Source of the DNA: Paenibacillus lutrae
GTDB taxonomy: Bacteria > Bacillota > Bacilli > Paenibacillales > NBRC-103111
Direction: 5' to 3'
DNA length: 64,000 bases
Assembly: GCF_009757775.1 (NCBI RefSeq)
Contig: NZ_RHLK01000003.1
Location: 124,001 to 188,000 of the forward strand
Shown: piece by piece, positions 25,035 through 34,605 of the stretch
How the letters are laid out: every line of letters starts with the position of its first letter
Numbering within the stretch: position 1 is the first letter of the stretch
Translations under genes and position numbers: made by a program
The notes under the pieces: model-generated
Seen by the model: only the letters and a program-made list of their open reading frames with translations
What the model was told of the DNA's origin: nothing
The model's database searches: none

Positions 25035-25886
25035 CTAGGCAGGACTCACGAATGCAGCGACCGTACCCGGACCTGCATGGGCACCGATAACCGGACCGAT
25101 TGAGATGTACTGCATGCTTTTAACCGTAAAGTTCTGCTCAATCAGGCGATGCAGCTCTTCCGCCGCTTCCATATTGTTAGCATGTGCCACACTGACATGA
25201 AGAGCGCCGCTCGGTACGTCCCGGCGCAGCATGTCAATGATGCGGGCCATTGCCTTCTTCTGCCCCCGCACCTTATCTACGGATGCAATTTCCCCTTCGG
25301 GGTCAACCGATAGAATAGGTTTAATATTGAGCAGAGAACCGATCAAAGCGGATGCCTTGCCGATTCTCCCGCCCTTTTGCAGAAATTCAAGCGTATCTAC
25401 TAAAAAATAAATAGCGAACGTTTCCCGCATGCTGCGTACGATCTTCGTACATTCTTCCACGCTCTTGCCTTCTCGGGCCGCTTCGGCTGCGGCGACTGCG
25501 AGTGCTCCTATGCCGTAACAAGCCGACTTGGAATCAATCACTTCCACTCTGTCCGTTTCAAGCATGGATTTGGCAAGCAGCGCGGACTGGTACGTTCCGC
25601 TCATGGCCGAAGACAGGTGGATGGATATAATTTGAACCTCCGGGTCTTCCGCAAGCAGCTTTTCATAGAGAGTAAGAAACTCCGCCGGTGACGGCTGGGA
25701 AGTGGAAGGCATGCTTTTGGCGGTAACCAGCTTATGATAGAAATGGTCAGGCTGAAGCGTGACCGCATCCAAATACGTCTCTCCATCGAGATGAATTTTG
25801 AGCGGAACCATTTCAATACCCAGCTTTTCACGTGTGGCTGCGGGAATATCTGATGTGCTGTCCGTTACAATGCGAACACGGCTCAT
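25035..25886 (-). CDS. DegV family fatty-acid-binding protein (FakB-like)
   Basis: This 283-residue cytosolic protein opens with VRIVTDSTSDIPAATREKLG, the DegV signature, and carries the lipid-site residues TSQPSPAEF and HLSSAMSGTYQSA. Family members bind a free fatty acid whose carboxylate is phosphorylated by FakA; the acyl-phosphate can then enter phospholipid through PlsY or be passed to ACP by PlsX. Its place between fakA and recG makes a FakB role likely here, although DegV proteins come in several paralogues with different chain preferences. GAGAGGGG precedes the ATG. Confidence 0.9.
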   Translation of the reverse strand: MSRVRIVTDSTSDIPAATREKLGIEMVPLKIHLDGETYLDAVTLQPDHFYHKLVTAKSMPSTSQPSPAEFLTLYEKLLAEDPEVQIISIHLSSAMSGTYQSALLAKSMLETDRVEVIDSKSACYGIGALAVAAAEAAREGKSVEECTKIVRSMRETFAIYFLVDTLEFLQKGGRIGKASALIGSLLNIKPILSVDPEGEIASVDKVRGQKKAMARIIDMLRRDVPSGALHVSVAHANNMEAAEELHRLIEQNFTVKSMQYISIGPVIGAHAGPGTVAAFVSPA

Positions 25887-25901
25887 ATGCGTACCCCTCT
25901 C

Positions 25902-27671
25902 TTACTCTACGGAAAATATATAGGCGTAAAGCGGCTGCCCGCCCGGATGGAGCTCGATTTCAATCTGAGGATGACGCTCTTCAATGTACGCGGTAAGACG
26001 GGCTGTGTGTTCCTCATCCGCATCCTCACCCGTCAGAATCGTGGCGATCTCTGCGTCTTCGCCGATCATATGGTCCATGAGCTTGCAGCTCGCTTCAATA
26101 AGATCCTGCTCGGACACAACGATTTTCCCGTCCTGAATACCGATAAAATGCCCTTCCTTGATCTCAATGCCATCAATGGAAGTATCACGGACCGCAAATG
26201 TAACTTGTCCGGACCGGACATTCTGAATAGCTTCGTTCATGGTCTGTTCGTTCTCTTCGGCATCCGCTTTCTCCTGGAAAGCAAGAATAGAAGCAAGCCC
26301 CTGCGGAATCGATTTCGTCGGTATGACGACGATCCGCTTGTCCTCTACAAGATCTTTGGCTTGTTTGGCAGCCATAATGATATTGGAGTTATTGGGGAGA
26401 ATAAAGACCGTTTCCGCATGAATCTGCTCGATCGCTTTGACGATGTCCTCGGTACTCGGATTCATGGTCTGGCCGCCGGACAAGACAACATCCACACCCA
26501 CGCTCGTCAGAATCTCATTGATTCCTTGGCCGAGTGCGACGGCTACGAATCCGTAAGGCTTCAACTCAACAGGCGCTTGAACAACGGAGCGTTCCGCCTC
26601 CGCTTCCGCTTCGCGTTCGTAAACCTCAGCAGCCTCTTCAAGAATATGCGAATGCTGGTCCCGCATGTTCTCGATTTTGATGCGTGTCAGATCGCCATAG
26701 CCCATAGCCAGATTCATGACTTCACCCGGATATTCCGCATGAATATGAACTTTCACCAGTTCGTCATCCGCTACAACGAGCAGGGAGTCCCCGTGATCCC
26801 CCAGCTGGCTGCGGAAATTGATTTCATTGAAATCAAGGCCTTTTGTCTTGCCCGGCACTATTTTCAAAAGAAACTCGGTACAATAGCCGAATTCAATATC
26901 ATCGGTAGACATGTGAAGTTGAGCAGGGCTCGTTCTGTCCATATGATGCGCTTCGTGCGCAAGCTGTAAAGACTCGATGTTCTTATCCTTGGTCAGCTGC
27001 TCCAGTACGGGAGCATCCCCCGCCATTAACGATGCCGAGTCTTCCTGTTCACCTTTGAGCGCCGTTACGAAGCCTTCATAAATACAAACCAGCCCTTGAC
27101 CGCCGGCATCAACAACACCGACCTGCTTAAGAACGGGAAGAAGGTCCGGAGTCTTGGACAGCGTCTCATTGGCCTGCTTCAGCACCTCTTCGACCAGTTC
27201 CGTTATATCCGAGGTGCGTCTTGCTATCTGCACGGCGTGCTTGGCGGCTTCTTTGGAGACCGTGAGAACGGTACCCTCCACAGGTTTGACAACCGCCTTG
27301 TAGGCCGTATCCACCCCCTGCTGAAGCGCCGCTGCAAACTGCTGCATATCCACTTCTTCGAGATCGTGTGCATATTTAGCAAAGCCTCTGAATAGTTGGG
27401 ACAGAATAACGCCGGAGTTTCCTCTTGCGCCCATCAATAGTCCCTTAGACAACGCCTCAGCGGCTTTGCCGATATGCGTAGAAGGCTTGCGTTTCAGTTC
27501 CTCGACGCCTGAAGTTAGAGTGAGGTTCATATTCGTTCCGGTATCACCGTCAGGAACCGGGAAAACGTTCAATCCGTTCACCCGTTCCACATTTCTGCGC
27601 AGGTTGTCAGCTCCAGCAAACACCATCTGCATAAAATCATTGCCATTTATTGTGTTAAAGCGCTTACTCAA
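25902..27671 (-). CDS. fakA: Fatty acid kinase subunit (DAK1/DegV-linked YloV)
   Basis: FakA phosphorylates FakB-bound fatty acids using ATP. The 589-residue protein has an N-terminal DhaL-like kinase domain (about 1-205). There NVFPVPDGDTGTNM holds the magnesium-binding Asp residues and GARGNSGVILSQLFRG the nucleotide loop. A middle domain (about 210-320) and a C-terminal EDD/DegV-like domain (about 375-589) follow. The start codon is TTG at 27671 with AGGAG upstream. It precedes degV by 15 bases. Together with plsX at 4 kb it offers a route for exogenous fatty acids. Confidence 0.93.
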   Translation of the reverse strand: MSKRFNTINGNDFMQMVFAGADNLRRNVERVNGLNVFPVPDGDTGTNMNLTLTSGVEELKRKPSTHIGKAAEALSKGLLMGARGNSGVILSQLFRGFAKYAHDLEEVDMQQFAAALQQGVDTAYKAVVKPVEGTVLTVSKEAAKHAVQIARRTSDITELVEEVLKQANETLSKTPDLLPVLKQVGVVDAGGQGLVCIYEGFVTALKGEQEDSASLMAGDAPVLEQLTKDKNIESLQLAHEAHHMDRTSPAQLHMSTDDIEFGYCTEFLLKIVPGKTKGLDFNEINFRSQLGDHGDSLLVVADDELVKVHIHAEYPGEVMNLAMGYGDLTRIKIENMRDQHSHILEEAAEVYEREAEAEAERSVVQAPVELKPYGFVAVALGQGINEILTSVGVDVVLSGGQTMNPSTEDIVKAIEQIHAETVFILPNNSNIIMAAKQAKDLVEDKRIVVIPTKSIPQGLASILAFQEKADAEENEQTMNEAIQNVRSGQVTFAVRDTSIDGIEIKEGHFIGIQDGKIVVSEQDLIEASCKLMDHMIGEDAEIATILTGEDADEEHTARLTAYIEERHPQIEIELHPGGQPLYAYIFSVE

Positions 27672-27689
27672 TGGTATTCTCCTTCCTGA

Positions 27690-28049
27690 TTACCGGGATA
27701 CCCTAACCCCTTGAACAAATATGTGAACCTCGTCAACATGGAGACCAACAACTTCATTCAGCACGTACTTCACTTTGGTCTGAACGTTGTGGGCTACGAC
27801 AGATATTTTAGTTCCGTAGCTTACAATAATGTATAAATCAATCTCTACGCGGTCCTGTTCTCGGCGAACCTCTACACCACGCCCCAGATTATCACGTCCG
27901 AGCAGCTCAGCAATACCGTCTTTAAGCTGTTTGCGTGAGGCCATCCCTACCAAGCCGTAGCAATCCAGCGCGGCAGAACCGGCAAGTACTGCGACAACTT
28001 CGTCGGTTACATGTATTTTCCCTAACTCATTCGTAACTTCGATTGGCAT
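27690..28049 (-). CDS. Asp23/Gls24 family envelope stress protein (YloU-like)
   Basis: The 119-residue protein of the Asp23 (DUF322) family begins MPIEVTNELGKIHVTDEVVAVLAG and has the blocks GLVGMASRKQ and YIIVSYGTKISVVAHNVQ. Asp23 proteins assemble at the membrane and are linked to cell-envelope stress; in B. subtilis the counterpart lies just before fakA, as here. AAGGAGTTGGTATTTCC precedes the ATG at 28049, whereas an upstream in-frame start at 28079 has no support. It is the first gene of the operon, divergent from rpmB. Confidence 0.9.
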   Translation of the reverse strand: MPIEVTNELGKIHVTDEVVAVLAGSAALDCYGLVGMASRKQLKDGIAELLGRDNLGRGVEVRREQDRVEIDLYIIVSYGTKISVVAHNVQTKVKYVLNEVVGLHVDEVHIFVQGVRVSR

Positions 28050-28144
28050 GGAAATACCAACTCCTTCAAAAAAGGTCAATAGGACTAATCCTCATTGTAC
28101 TATAACCGATGAAATAAATAAATGACAAAAATGGCGTCTATTCG

Positions 28145-28174
28145 TTGACTATCTCTTTTTCGCTATGCTATTAT
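28145..28174 (+). promoter_or_regulatory. SigA promoter of rpmB
   Basis: TTGACT (28145-28150), 18-base spacer, TATTAT (28169-28174). The resulting leader is about 150 bases and contains an ACAAGC/GCTTGT hairpin; no known leader class was recognised. Confidence 0.7.
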
Positions 28175-28330
28175 GTTTAAGTGTGTTTATTGAATGCGGT
28201 AGAACGAACCCAAACCGATGCCCTGAATTTACAGGCGACGAGCCACATGTTTACAACAAGCTGCCTTGCTTGTACTAGGCTTATGCTTACCATGCTGGCG
28301 GTTTCGTATACTTATAAGGAGGTGTCATTC

Positions 28331-28519
28331 ATGTCTCGCAAATGCTTTATTACTGGCAAATCCCCGAAGACCGGAAACCATGTTTCTCACGCAAACAACA
28401 AGAACAAGCGTACATGGGGCGTTAACGTACAAAAAGTACGCATCCTGGTGGACGGTAAACCAAAGCGCGTTTACGTTAGCACCCGTGCCCTGAAATCCGG
28501 CAAAGTGGAGCGCGTATAA
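28331..28519 (+). CDS. rpmB: 50S ribosomal protein L28
   Basis: This 62-residue basic protein begins [20 protein letters not shown] and ends [12 protein letters not shown]-like, both diagnostic of L28. It is the form with a single Cys, so it does not bind zinc. AAGGAGGTGTCATTC precedes the ATG at 28331. It is transcribed alone from the promoter at 28145, divergently from the asp23 operon, and convergent with spoVM. A strong terminator follows. Confidence 0.98.
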   Translation: MSRKCFITGKSPKTGNHVSHANNKNKRTWGVNVQKVRILVDGKPKRVYVSTRALKSGKVERV

Positions 28520-28538
28520 TCGATTGCTCATCAAAGAC

Positions 28539-28567
28539 AAAAAGCACCTTGAGGGGTGCTTTTTTTC
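28539..28567. terminator. Terminator of rpmB
   Basis: AAAGCACC pairs with GGTGCTTT around a six-base loop, followed by T-rich sequence. A-rich sequence on the other side means it may also serve spoVM on the minus strand. Confidence 0.85.
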
Positions 28568-28600
28568 GTGCCTTCATAGAGCTGGAACGGAAGCTTCATA

Positions 28601-28681
28601 TTAGTTCTTGCTGAAGGTGTTTAGTATCGCTTTGACAAATCCGCCCAGAAATTTCGGCAGTTTGACTGTGTAGAATTTCAT
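28601..28681 (-). CDS. spoVM: Stage V sporulation protein M
   Basis: This 26-residue amphipathic peptide of the mother cell recognises the curved forespore membrane and anchors the coat base protein SpoIVA. The reverse strand reads MKFYTVKLPKFLGGFVKAIL and then a short tail ending in SKN; the first fifteen residues differ from B. subtilis SpoVM at two positions at most. AAGGAGGGGTAGG precedes the ATG at 28681. It is too short for ordinary gene finders. As in B. subtilis it lies between rpe and rpmB, but thiN is missing from the gap. Confidence 0.93.
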   Translation of the reverse strand: MKFYTVKLPKFLGGFVKAILNTFSKN

Positions 28682-28830
28682 CCTCTACCCCTCCTTCATG
28701 TTTGCCAGCAAGCCGTGTCTCGTCATCATCTCTAGTATATTCGCACATGGGCAAAAACGTGCTTGGCCAAGAACGAATATGCTGCTCCGTTCCTTGCTGC
28801 ATCGGCACCACTTCCTTCTTATAACCCGAC

Positions 28831-28869
28831 AAAAAAAGGGCTACAAGAATTCTTGAATTCTCGTAACCC
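28831..28869 (-). terminator. Terminator of the priA-rpe gene block
   Basis: On the minus strand GGGTTACGAGAATTC pairs with GAATTCTTGTAGCCC (15 bp with two G-T wobbles) and is followed by seven Ts. It lies 80 bases after the rpe stop and isolates spoVM. Confidence 0.9.
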
Positions 28870-28948
28870 AGTGTATGCTCCTACTCGGAGTTATATGACG
28901 CTTCGGCGCATTGTTGCCGTCACGGACGAAAGGGAAGACCTGCGCGAA

Positions 28949-29611
28949 TCAGGCTTCAGAAGCTTCCCGGATTGCGCGTATGGCTTCGGTACGGTCCGGA
29001 CGACCGAACACCGCATTGCCCGCTACAGCCATCGTAGCGCCCGCCTCATGGACCAGAGGAGCGGTCTGGACATTAATGCCGCCGTCCACTTCAATCACAA
29101 CATGATTCAGCCCCCGTTCACTCAGGCTGCTCCGGAGCGCACGGATTTTGGCGAGCATGCCCGGAATGAATACTTGGCCGCCAAAACCCGGATTCACCGT
29201 CATAATCAATACCAGATCCAGGCTTTCTTCCAGGACGTGCTCGATCGCAGTCAGGGGAGTCGCCGGATTCAGTACAACCCCGGCCTTAACCCCCTGTTCC
29301 TTGATCTGATGCAGCGTCCGGTGCAGGTGTGGACAGGTTTCTGCATGAACCGAGATATAATCGGCGCCCGCTTTTGCAAAATCCGCAATATAGCGTTCAG
29401 GCTTCTCGATCATGAGATGAACGTCCAAAGGCAGAGACGTGTGGGGACGAATGGCCGATACGATAGGCGGTCCCAGCGTAATGTTGGGCACGAAATGCCC
29501 GTCCATCACATCGACATGTATCCAATCTGCACCCGCTTGTTCTACCTCCCGTATTTCCTCACCCAATTTGGCAAAATCGGCAGATAGGATGGATGGAGCT
29601 ATTCGCAGCAT
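28949..29611 (-). CDS. rpe: Ribulose-phosphate 3-epimerase
   Basis: Rpe interconverts ribulose 5-phosphate and xylulose 5-phosphate in the pentose phosphate pathway. The 220-residue TIM barrel has [11 protein letters not shown] at its start. Metal ligands are seen in [23 protein letters not shown] and VEVDGGIN, with [10 protein letters not shown] at the phosphate loop. The start at 29611 lies one base after the rsgA stop. It is the last gene of the block that runs from remA; thiamine pyrophosphokinase, which often follows, is absent. Confidence 0.97.
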   Translation of the reverse strand: MLRIAPSILSADFAKLGEEIREVEQAGADWIHVDVMDGHFVPNITLGPPIVSAIRPHTSLPLDVHLMIEKPERYIADFAKAGADYISVHAETCPHLHRTLHQIKEQGVKAGVVLNPATPLTAIEHVLEESLDLVLIMTVNPGFGGQVFIPGMLAKIRALRSSLSERGLNHVVIEVDGGINVQTAPLVHEAGATMAVAGNAVFGRPDRTEAIRAIREASEA

Positions 29612-29612
29612 C

Positions 29613-30605
29613 TCAGTACCTCCTTTTCTTTTCTTTCATTTCATTCAGAAACAGCAGATAATGCTCATAGCGCGTAAGAGCTATCTCCCCACGCTCGCTT
29701 GCTTCGCGTACTTTGCAGTCCGGTTCATGGAGATGCACGCAGCCACGGAATTTGCATTTCTCTGCAAAAGGCTGGAACTCACGGAAACAGGATCCGAGAT
29801 ACTCAGCCTCCAGTTCAACAAAATCCAGCTGGCTGAACCCCGGCGTATCCGCTACATAGCCGCCTTTGACAAGAGGAATCAATTCAACATGGCGGGTGGT
29901 ATGTTTACCTCGTCCGAGTCTATGACTGATCTCGTTCGTCTGGAGATCCAGGCCGGCGACGATGGCATTGAGCAGTGAAGACTTGCCCACGCCGGATTGA
30001 CCGGCGAATACGCTGATTTTGCCGTTGAGATACTCCGCGACCTGCTCCACGCCTTCCGCCCGTCTTGAGCTGGTCAAGAGAACAGGGTAGCCGATGCGGC
30101 GGTACAAACCGATCGCCTCCTGCAGCCACTCTGGCATAGAAGCAAGCAGGGCCGCCTCGTCTTCCTTGCCCGCTGTTAAGGATTCAGGAGAGTCATCCCC
30201 TGAATCCGCTTCGCTGCCGGTTTCGGCCGTTCCGTTGATAAGATCGGCCTTGGTCAGGCAGATGGCCGCTTCGAGTCCGGTATTCTCAATGTGCACGAGA
30301 AATTTATCCAGAAGCTGTAAGTTCAGTACCGGCTCCACTATCGAGAAAACGAGCATGGCCGTATCTACATTGGCAATCGGAGGCCGGATCATCTCGGAGG
30401 AACGTTTATCAATCTCCGTTACCGTACCTTCACCGTTCTCCGTCAATTCGAACTTCACGCTGTCACCGACTAGAGGAGAGATCCCTCTTTTTTTGAAAAC
30501 TCCTCTTGCCCGGCACTGGACAAGATCATCCTGTCCCAGTTTACTGCCCTCCGGCAGCACATAATAATATCCGCTGAGCGCTTTGACGATCAATCCCTGA
30601 GGCAT
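29613..30605 (-). CDS. rsgA: Ribosome small-subunit-dependent GTPase A
   Basis: RsgA checks late 30S assembly through GTP hydrolysis. The 330-residue protein has an N-terminal OB fold, a circularly permuted GTPase with motif order G4 (LTKADL), G1 ([10 protein letters not shown]), G3 (DTPGFSQ), and a C-terminal zinc knuckle ([14 protein letters not shown]). A Ser/Gly/Glu-rich insertion lies at about residues 122-150. ATG 30605 is preferred over a TTG at 30626, because the family start is [12 protein letters not shown] and GGGGGAT lies upstream. In B. subtilis it is a PrkC substrate, and the kinase gene is directly upstream here. Confidence 0.95.
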   Translation of the reverse strand: MPQGLIVKALSGYYYVLPEGSKLGQDDLVQCRARGVFKKRGISPLVGDSVKFELTENGEGTVTEIDKRSSEMIRPPIANVDTAMLVFSIVEPVLNLQLLDKFLVHIENTGLEAAICLTKADLINGTAETGSEADSGDDSPESLTAGKEDEAALLASMPEWLQEAIGLYRRIGYPVLLTSSRRAEGVEQVAEYLNGKISVFAGQSGVGKSSLLNAIVAGLDLQTNEISHRLGRGKHTTRHVELIPLVKGGYVADTPGFSQLDFVELEAEYLGSCFREFQPFAEKCKFRGCVHLHEPDCKVREASERGEIALTRYEHYLLFLNEMKEKKRRY

Positions 30606-30626
30606 TAAATCTGTATCCCCCTTCAA

Positions 30627-32765
30627 TTACTCGTCATGGTCTTCCTTTTCTTTGTCCTTGTCTTTGTCCTTATTCTTGTCTCCCTTGTCCTTGCCGCCGG
30701 ATTCCGTTACAAGCTTCCCGGGCGGCTGCTGAGAAGTTGCGCTGCTGGACGGTGTGGGAGAAGGACTGCCGTTCTGTTGATTCAGATAATCCTGATACGT
30801 CTTTGTTGTAACGCTAACGATTTTGTCATCTTCCTTAACCGTTATTACGGCGTTTTTCTCGGGTGAGACAATGACCGTGACATCTACAGCCAATGCCTGG
30901 CTGATCGTTTCAGCCCGGTACTGTTCATTGTCCCTTTGTGCATCCGTAACAATGACCTTAAACGTAGAGGTTTTGCCGGGAGCAGCAGGAACAAGCGGCA
31001 GGTTTACGACCATTTTCCCGGCTTCCTGCGGCATTCCGGAGCTGACGATCAAACCGATGGTTTGACCGATTGGCACATCATTATCCGCTTCGTATGGGAA
31101 TTGTTTGATTACTTTGCCTTTGGCAACCTTGTAATTCGGCTCTTCCGTGATAGCACCGACCTTGAGTTTGCTTACACTGATCCGGCTGACCGCTTCCTCT
31201 TTGGAAAGACCGACCAAGTTAGGCATTTTGATTGTTTCCTTGCCCTTACTGGCTACGAGCTTCACGGATATTGCCGCCGCATCGAACTCTTCATTCTCCT
31301 TCGGAGTCTGCTCCAAGACCGTGTTCGGCTCCGCCTTGTCGGAGAAATCGTACGTGATCTTAATTTGCTCTTCTTTAAGCCCGAATCCCTGCATCAGCTG
31401 CGCTTTCGCATCTTCCGCATTGAGTCCCGTCAAAGCCGGCATTTTCTTAAGCTCAGGCCCCTTGCTTACTTTAAGCCGTACCTGGGACTGTTCTTTCAGC
31501 TTAATTCCGTCGCCCCTCGGGGTCTGGTCCGTCACCGTGCCTGCGGCTTTAGGGTCAAAGACCTCTTCCACCTCGAAACCAAGCTTGGCTGCCGTCAATT
31601 TGGCTTTGGCCTGTTCTACCGTACTGCCAATCACATCAGGCACGGGTACCTCGGCAATAACCGCTTTGTCTTGAATAAAATAGATGGCGGCCCCGAGAAG
31701 GACGGCGATAACCAGCAGGATTCCGATCCATATCCCAGCTTTTTTACTGTTTTTTTTGTTAGGCAATGAGTCTGTCCTGGAAGAGGCCGCCGCTTTGGGG
31801 ACCTCCTGTCGGCTTTCTTCCTCATCGTCTTCGTCATCAAAAACATGCACGCTCTGGTTAGGACGGATAGCGGGGATGACAATTGTATTCTCATCATCGT
31901 CATGATGAATGTCGTTATAAAAGCTGATTTTAGGCTCATTGCGGCGATTCGGCTGCAAGCAAGTCTCCAGATCCTCCGTCATCTGACGGGCTGACTGGTA
32001 GCGCTCCTCCGGCTTCTTCCGCACAGCCTTCAGAATGATATTCTCCACGCTCTGAGGAAGAGTCGGGTTCAGATTCCGAGGATCCTGTATATCTTCCTGC
32101 AGATGCTTGAGCGCAACACTGATCGGGCTTTCCCCGTGAAACGGCAGTTCTCCGGTAAGCATCTGATAGAGAACGATGCCAAGAGAATACAGGTCTGATT
32201 TCTCTCCTGTATTCGTTCCTTTCGCATGCTCCGGTGAAAAATAATGAACCGAGCCGACGACCGAACCGGTTTGTGTAATCGTCGAAGAAGTCGCCGCTCT
32301 TGCGATTCCGAAATCCGTCACCTTCACGCGCCCGTTCTTGCCGATTAAAATATTGTGCGGTTTAATATCGCGATGAATAATTTCATTCTGGTGTGCGTGC
32401 TCAAGCGCATCCGAAATTTGAGCGCCGTAGTGGACCGCTTCCTCAACAGGCAGCGGTGCCCGCTCTTTGATCAGCTCATTGAGCGTACTGCCTTCTACAT
32501 ATTCCATAACGATGTAATGAACATCGCCTTCCTGCCCTACGTCATAAATACTTACTACGTTCGGGTGAGACAAGGAAGCAGCCGCCTGCGCCTCCCGGCG
32601 GAATCTTCTTATGAATTCTTCGTCGTTCACATACTGCTGGCGGAGCATTTTGACGGCGACTTTGCGGTGCAGCAGAATATCGAGCCCTTTGTAAACAAGG
32701 GCCATTCCGCCGCCGCCGATTCGTTCCAGAATTTCATAGCGGCCGCCAAGTTTGGTTCCGATCAT
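30627..32765 (-). CDS. prkC: Membrane Ser/Thr kinase with PASTA domains
   Basis: PrkC senses muropeptides and controls growth, germination and cell-wall metabolism. The 712-residue protein has an N-terminal kinase domain with IGGGGMALVYKG, Lys39, HRDIKPHN (Asp133) and DFGIA (Asp151). An acidic juxtamembrane linker follows (DDEDDEEE at about 310-317), then one membrane span at about 344-364 and three PASTA repeats at about 372-575. Beyond these lie a beta domain and a Ser/Pro- then Lys/Asp-rich tail. The ATG overlaps the prpC stop by four bases. The Lys/Asp tail is an unusual lineage-specific end. Confidence 0.95.
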   Translation of the reverse strand: MIGTKLGGRYEILERIGGGGMALVYKGLDILLHRKVAVKMLRQQYVNDEEFIRRFRREAQAAASLSHPNVVSIYDVGQEGDVHYIVMEYVEGSTLNELIKERAPLPVEEAVHYGAQISDALEHAHQNEIIHRDIKPHNILIGKNGRVKVTDFGIARAATSSTITQTGSVVGSVHYFSPEHAKGTNTGEKSDLYSLGIVLYQMLTGELPFHGESPISVALKHLQEDIQDPRNLNPTLPQSVENIILKAVRKKPEERYQSARQMTEDLETCLQPNRRNEPKISFYNDIHHDDDENTIVIPAIRPNQSVHVFDDEDDEEESRQEVPKAAASSRTDSLPNKKNSKKAGIWIGILLVIAVLLGAAIYFIQDKAVIAEVPVPDVIGSTVEQAKAKLTAAKLGFEVEEVFDPKAAGTVTDQTPRGDGIKLKEQSQVRLKVSKGPELKKMPALTGLNAEDAKAQLMQGFGLKEEQIKITYDFSDKAEPNTVLEQTPKENEEFDAAAISVKLVASKGKETIKMPNLVGLSKEEAVSRISVSKLKVGAITEEPNYKVAKGKVIKQFPYEADNDVPIGQTIGLIVSSGMPQEAGKMVVNLPLVPAAPGKTSTFKVIVTDAQRDNEQYRAETISQALAVDVTVIVSPEKNAVITVKEDDKIVSVTTKTYQDYLNQQNGSPSPTPSSSATSQQPPGKLVTESGGKDKGDKNKDKDKDKEKEDHDE

Positions 32766-33523
32766 GCCTCATCCCCCCCTGAAGCCGGCTCGGGTTCATT
32801 GGCTATAAGAATGAGCGTAATGTTATCGTCTCCGCCGGCATCCAGAGCAGCCTGCAGCAGCCCCTGCGCCATCGTTTCCAGATCCGGCCCCTGGCGGATA
32901 ATGGACAGCATCGTCTGATCATCGACCATTCCGCTGAGTCCATCCGAACATAAAAGAATGATATCTCCTTCTTCCCACAGCAAATGCTGAATGTCCGGTT
33001 GTGCATCCGGTTCGGTACCGAGCGCCCTTGTAATTACATTGCGCCGCGGATGACGATCCGCTTCGTCCGGAGTCAATTGACCGTTCTTGAGCAGTTCATT
33101 GACAAGCGAATGATCCTCCGTCAAACGCAGGATGGAAGGTCCGCTAATTTTGTAGGCGCGGCTGTCTCCGATATGGCCCACAATAGCGATCTGCCGCGAA
33201 GCCAGCAGAACAACCGCAGTGGTACCCATCCCCTGCAAATCATCGCTCCCGGACGCATACTCGAACACCTTGCGGTTAGTCTGGCGGATTGCCTCTTGCA
33301 CAGCTTCTTCGCATTCCTGTACCGACATCGCCGCATTCAGAGACTGAAGCTCTTCCAGGATCATATCGATCGTCATCTGACTGGCGACGTCGCCAGCCTG
33401 ATGGCCTCCCATCCCGTCAGCCACTATAGCCAGGGAAAAGCCGTCTATGCCCTGCTGAAAAACGGCCCGATCTTCATTAACCGACCGGACGCGTCCGATA
33501 TCGGTTGCACTTACCATTCTCAT
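32762..33523 (-). CDS. prpC: PP2C-family Ser/Thr phosphatase
   Basis: This manganese-dependent phosphatase reverses PrkC phosphorylation. The 253-residue protein has the PP2C motifs TDIGRVRSVNEDR, VADGMGGHQAGD, GHIGDSRAY, TEDHS, and LLCSDGLSGMV near the C-terminus, with Asp residues that bind the metal pair. ATG 33523 is chosen because GGGGTGA lies six bases upstream; an in-frame TTG at 33529 is less likely. It overlaps prkC (ATGA) and follows rlmN by 14 bases, the standard kinase/phosphatase pair. Confidence 0.95.
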   Translation of the reverse strand: MRMVSATDIGRVRSVNEDRAVFQQGIDGFSLAIVADGMGGHQAGDVASQMTIDMILEELQSLNAAMSVQECEEAVQEAIRQTNRKVFEYASGSDDLQGMGTTAVVLLASRQIAIVGHIGDSRAYKISGPSILRLTEDHSLVNELLKNGQLTPDEADRHPRRNVITRALGTEPDAQPDIQHLLWEEGDIILLCSDGLSGMVDDQTMLSIIRQGPDLETMAQGLLQAALDAGGDDNITLILIANEPEPASGGDEA

Positions 33524-33537
33524 CGGCAATCACCCCG

Positions 33538-34605
33538 TTACTTCGTTTCCATATGCTTTGCCCGCAGTTGACCGCAGGCTGCAGCAATGTCGCTGCCTTG
33601 TTCCCGGCGTATGGTCGCGTTGATTTTGTTGCGTTCCAGAATGCGCTGAAAGTTAAAAATATCGTCACGGGTCGTCCGGACATAATTACGTTCCTGCACA
33701 TAATTGACCGGAATCAAGTTTACGTGGCACATCGGCATTTCTTTAAGCACCTGCGCCAGTTCCTCGGCATGTTCCGCCTGGTCGTTTACATTGCCCATCA
33801 AGGCGTATTCGAACGTAATACGGCGGCCCGTCTTGGCCATATAGTACTTGCAGGATTCAATCAGGTCCTCAAACGGAAAACGTACGTTAACCGGCATCAG
33901 CTTCGTACGCAAAGCATTGTTCGGCGCATGAATGGAGATGGCCAGGTTAATCTGGGTATCCTCATCCGCAAAACGATAAATATTCGGGACGATCCCGCTC
34001 GTAGAAACCGTAATGTGGCGTTGACCGATGTTCAGCCCTTTCGGATGGATCATGATGTTCAAGAACTTCATCATCGCATCATAATTCTCAAACGGCTCGC
34101 CGATTCCCATAATGACGATTGAGCTTACACGTTCGCCTTTGGCATCAAGCAGCTGCTGCGCTTTTACGATCTGGGCGACAATTTCGCCAGGACGCAGGTC
34201 GCGTTTGAGCCCGCCCAGTGTAGATGCACAGAACGTACAGCCGACCCGGCAGCCGACCTGTGTAGTCACACATACGCTGTTCCCGTAACTGTGTTTCATA
34301 ATGACCGTTTCGATCGCATTCTTATCGGCAAGCTCGAACAAGAATTTCACTGTTCCGTCCTTGGACTCATACTTAGCGATTTCCGACAAAGTCACGAAAG
34401 AAAAACTGGCTTTCAATTTCTCGCGCAGCGCTTTGGACAGATTCGTCATCTCCTCAAAGTCCGTGACACGTTTCACATACAGCCAATCAAAAATTTGTCC
34501 GGCCCGGAAAGCCGGCTCTCTATTCTCCTCTGTCCACTGCTTCCAGTCTTCAAGACTATAGTCGTAAACAAAAGGTTTATCTACCTGTAAAGTTTTGTTT
34601 CTCAT
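33538..34605 (-). CDS. rlmN: Dual-specificity 23S rRNA/tRNA (adenine-C2)-methyltransferase
   Basis: RlmN is a radical-SAM enzyme that methylates C2 of A2503 in 23S rRNA and A37 in tRNAs. The 355-residue protein has the iron-sulphur triad Cys119, Cys123 and Cys126 ([11 protein letters not shown]). A C-terminal Cys344 (AACGQL) lies where the resolving cysteine is expected. [11 protein letters not shown] forms the SAM-binding part. The ATG at 34605 has TTAGGTGTGAAACT upstream. It sits 248 bases from rsmB, so it may have its own promoter (a TATAAT lies in the spacer on its strand). Confidence 0.95.
   Translation of the reverse strand: MRNKTLQVDKPFVYDYSLEDWKQWTEENREPAFRAGQIFDWLYVKRVTDFEEMTNLSKALREKLKASFSFVTLSEIAKYESKDGTVKFLFELADKNAIETVIMKHSYGNSVCVTTQVGCRVGCTFCASTLGGLKRDLRPGEIVAQIVKAQQLLDAKGERVSSIVIMGIGEPFENYDAMMKFLNIMIHPKGLNIGQRHITVSTSGIVPNIYRFADEDTQINLAISIHAPNNALRTKLMPVNVRFPFEDLIESCKYYMAKTGRRITFEYALMGNVNDQAEHAEELAQVLKEMPMCHVNLIPVNYVQERNYVRTTRDDIFNFQRILERNKINATIRREQGSDIAAACGQLRAKHMETK

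Noticed and set aside
25887-26969. Open frame of 360 codons antisense to fakA
   Set aside because: Full overlap with fakA, no ribosome site and no family resemblance.
28183-28278. 31-codon frame in the rpmB leader
   Set aside because: It starts with GTG and has no SD; it is more likely untranslated leader.
30936-31769. Open frame antisense to the PASTA region of prkC
   Set aside because: Shadow of the repetitive PASTA coding sequence.
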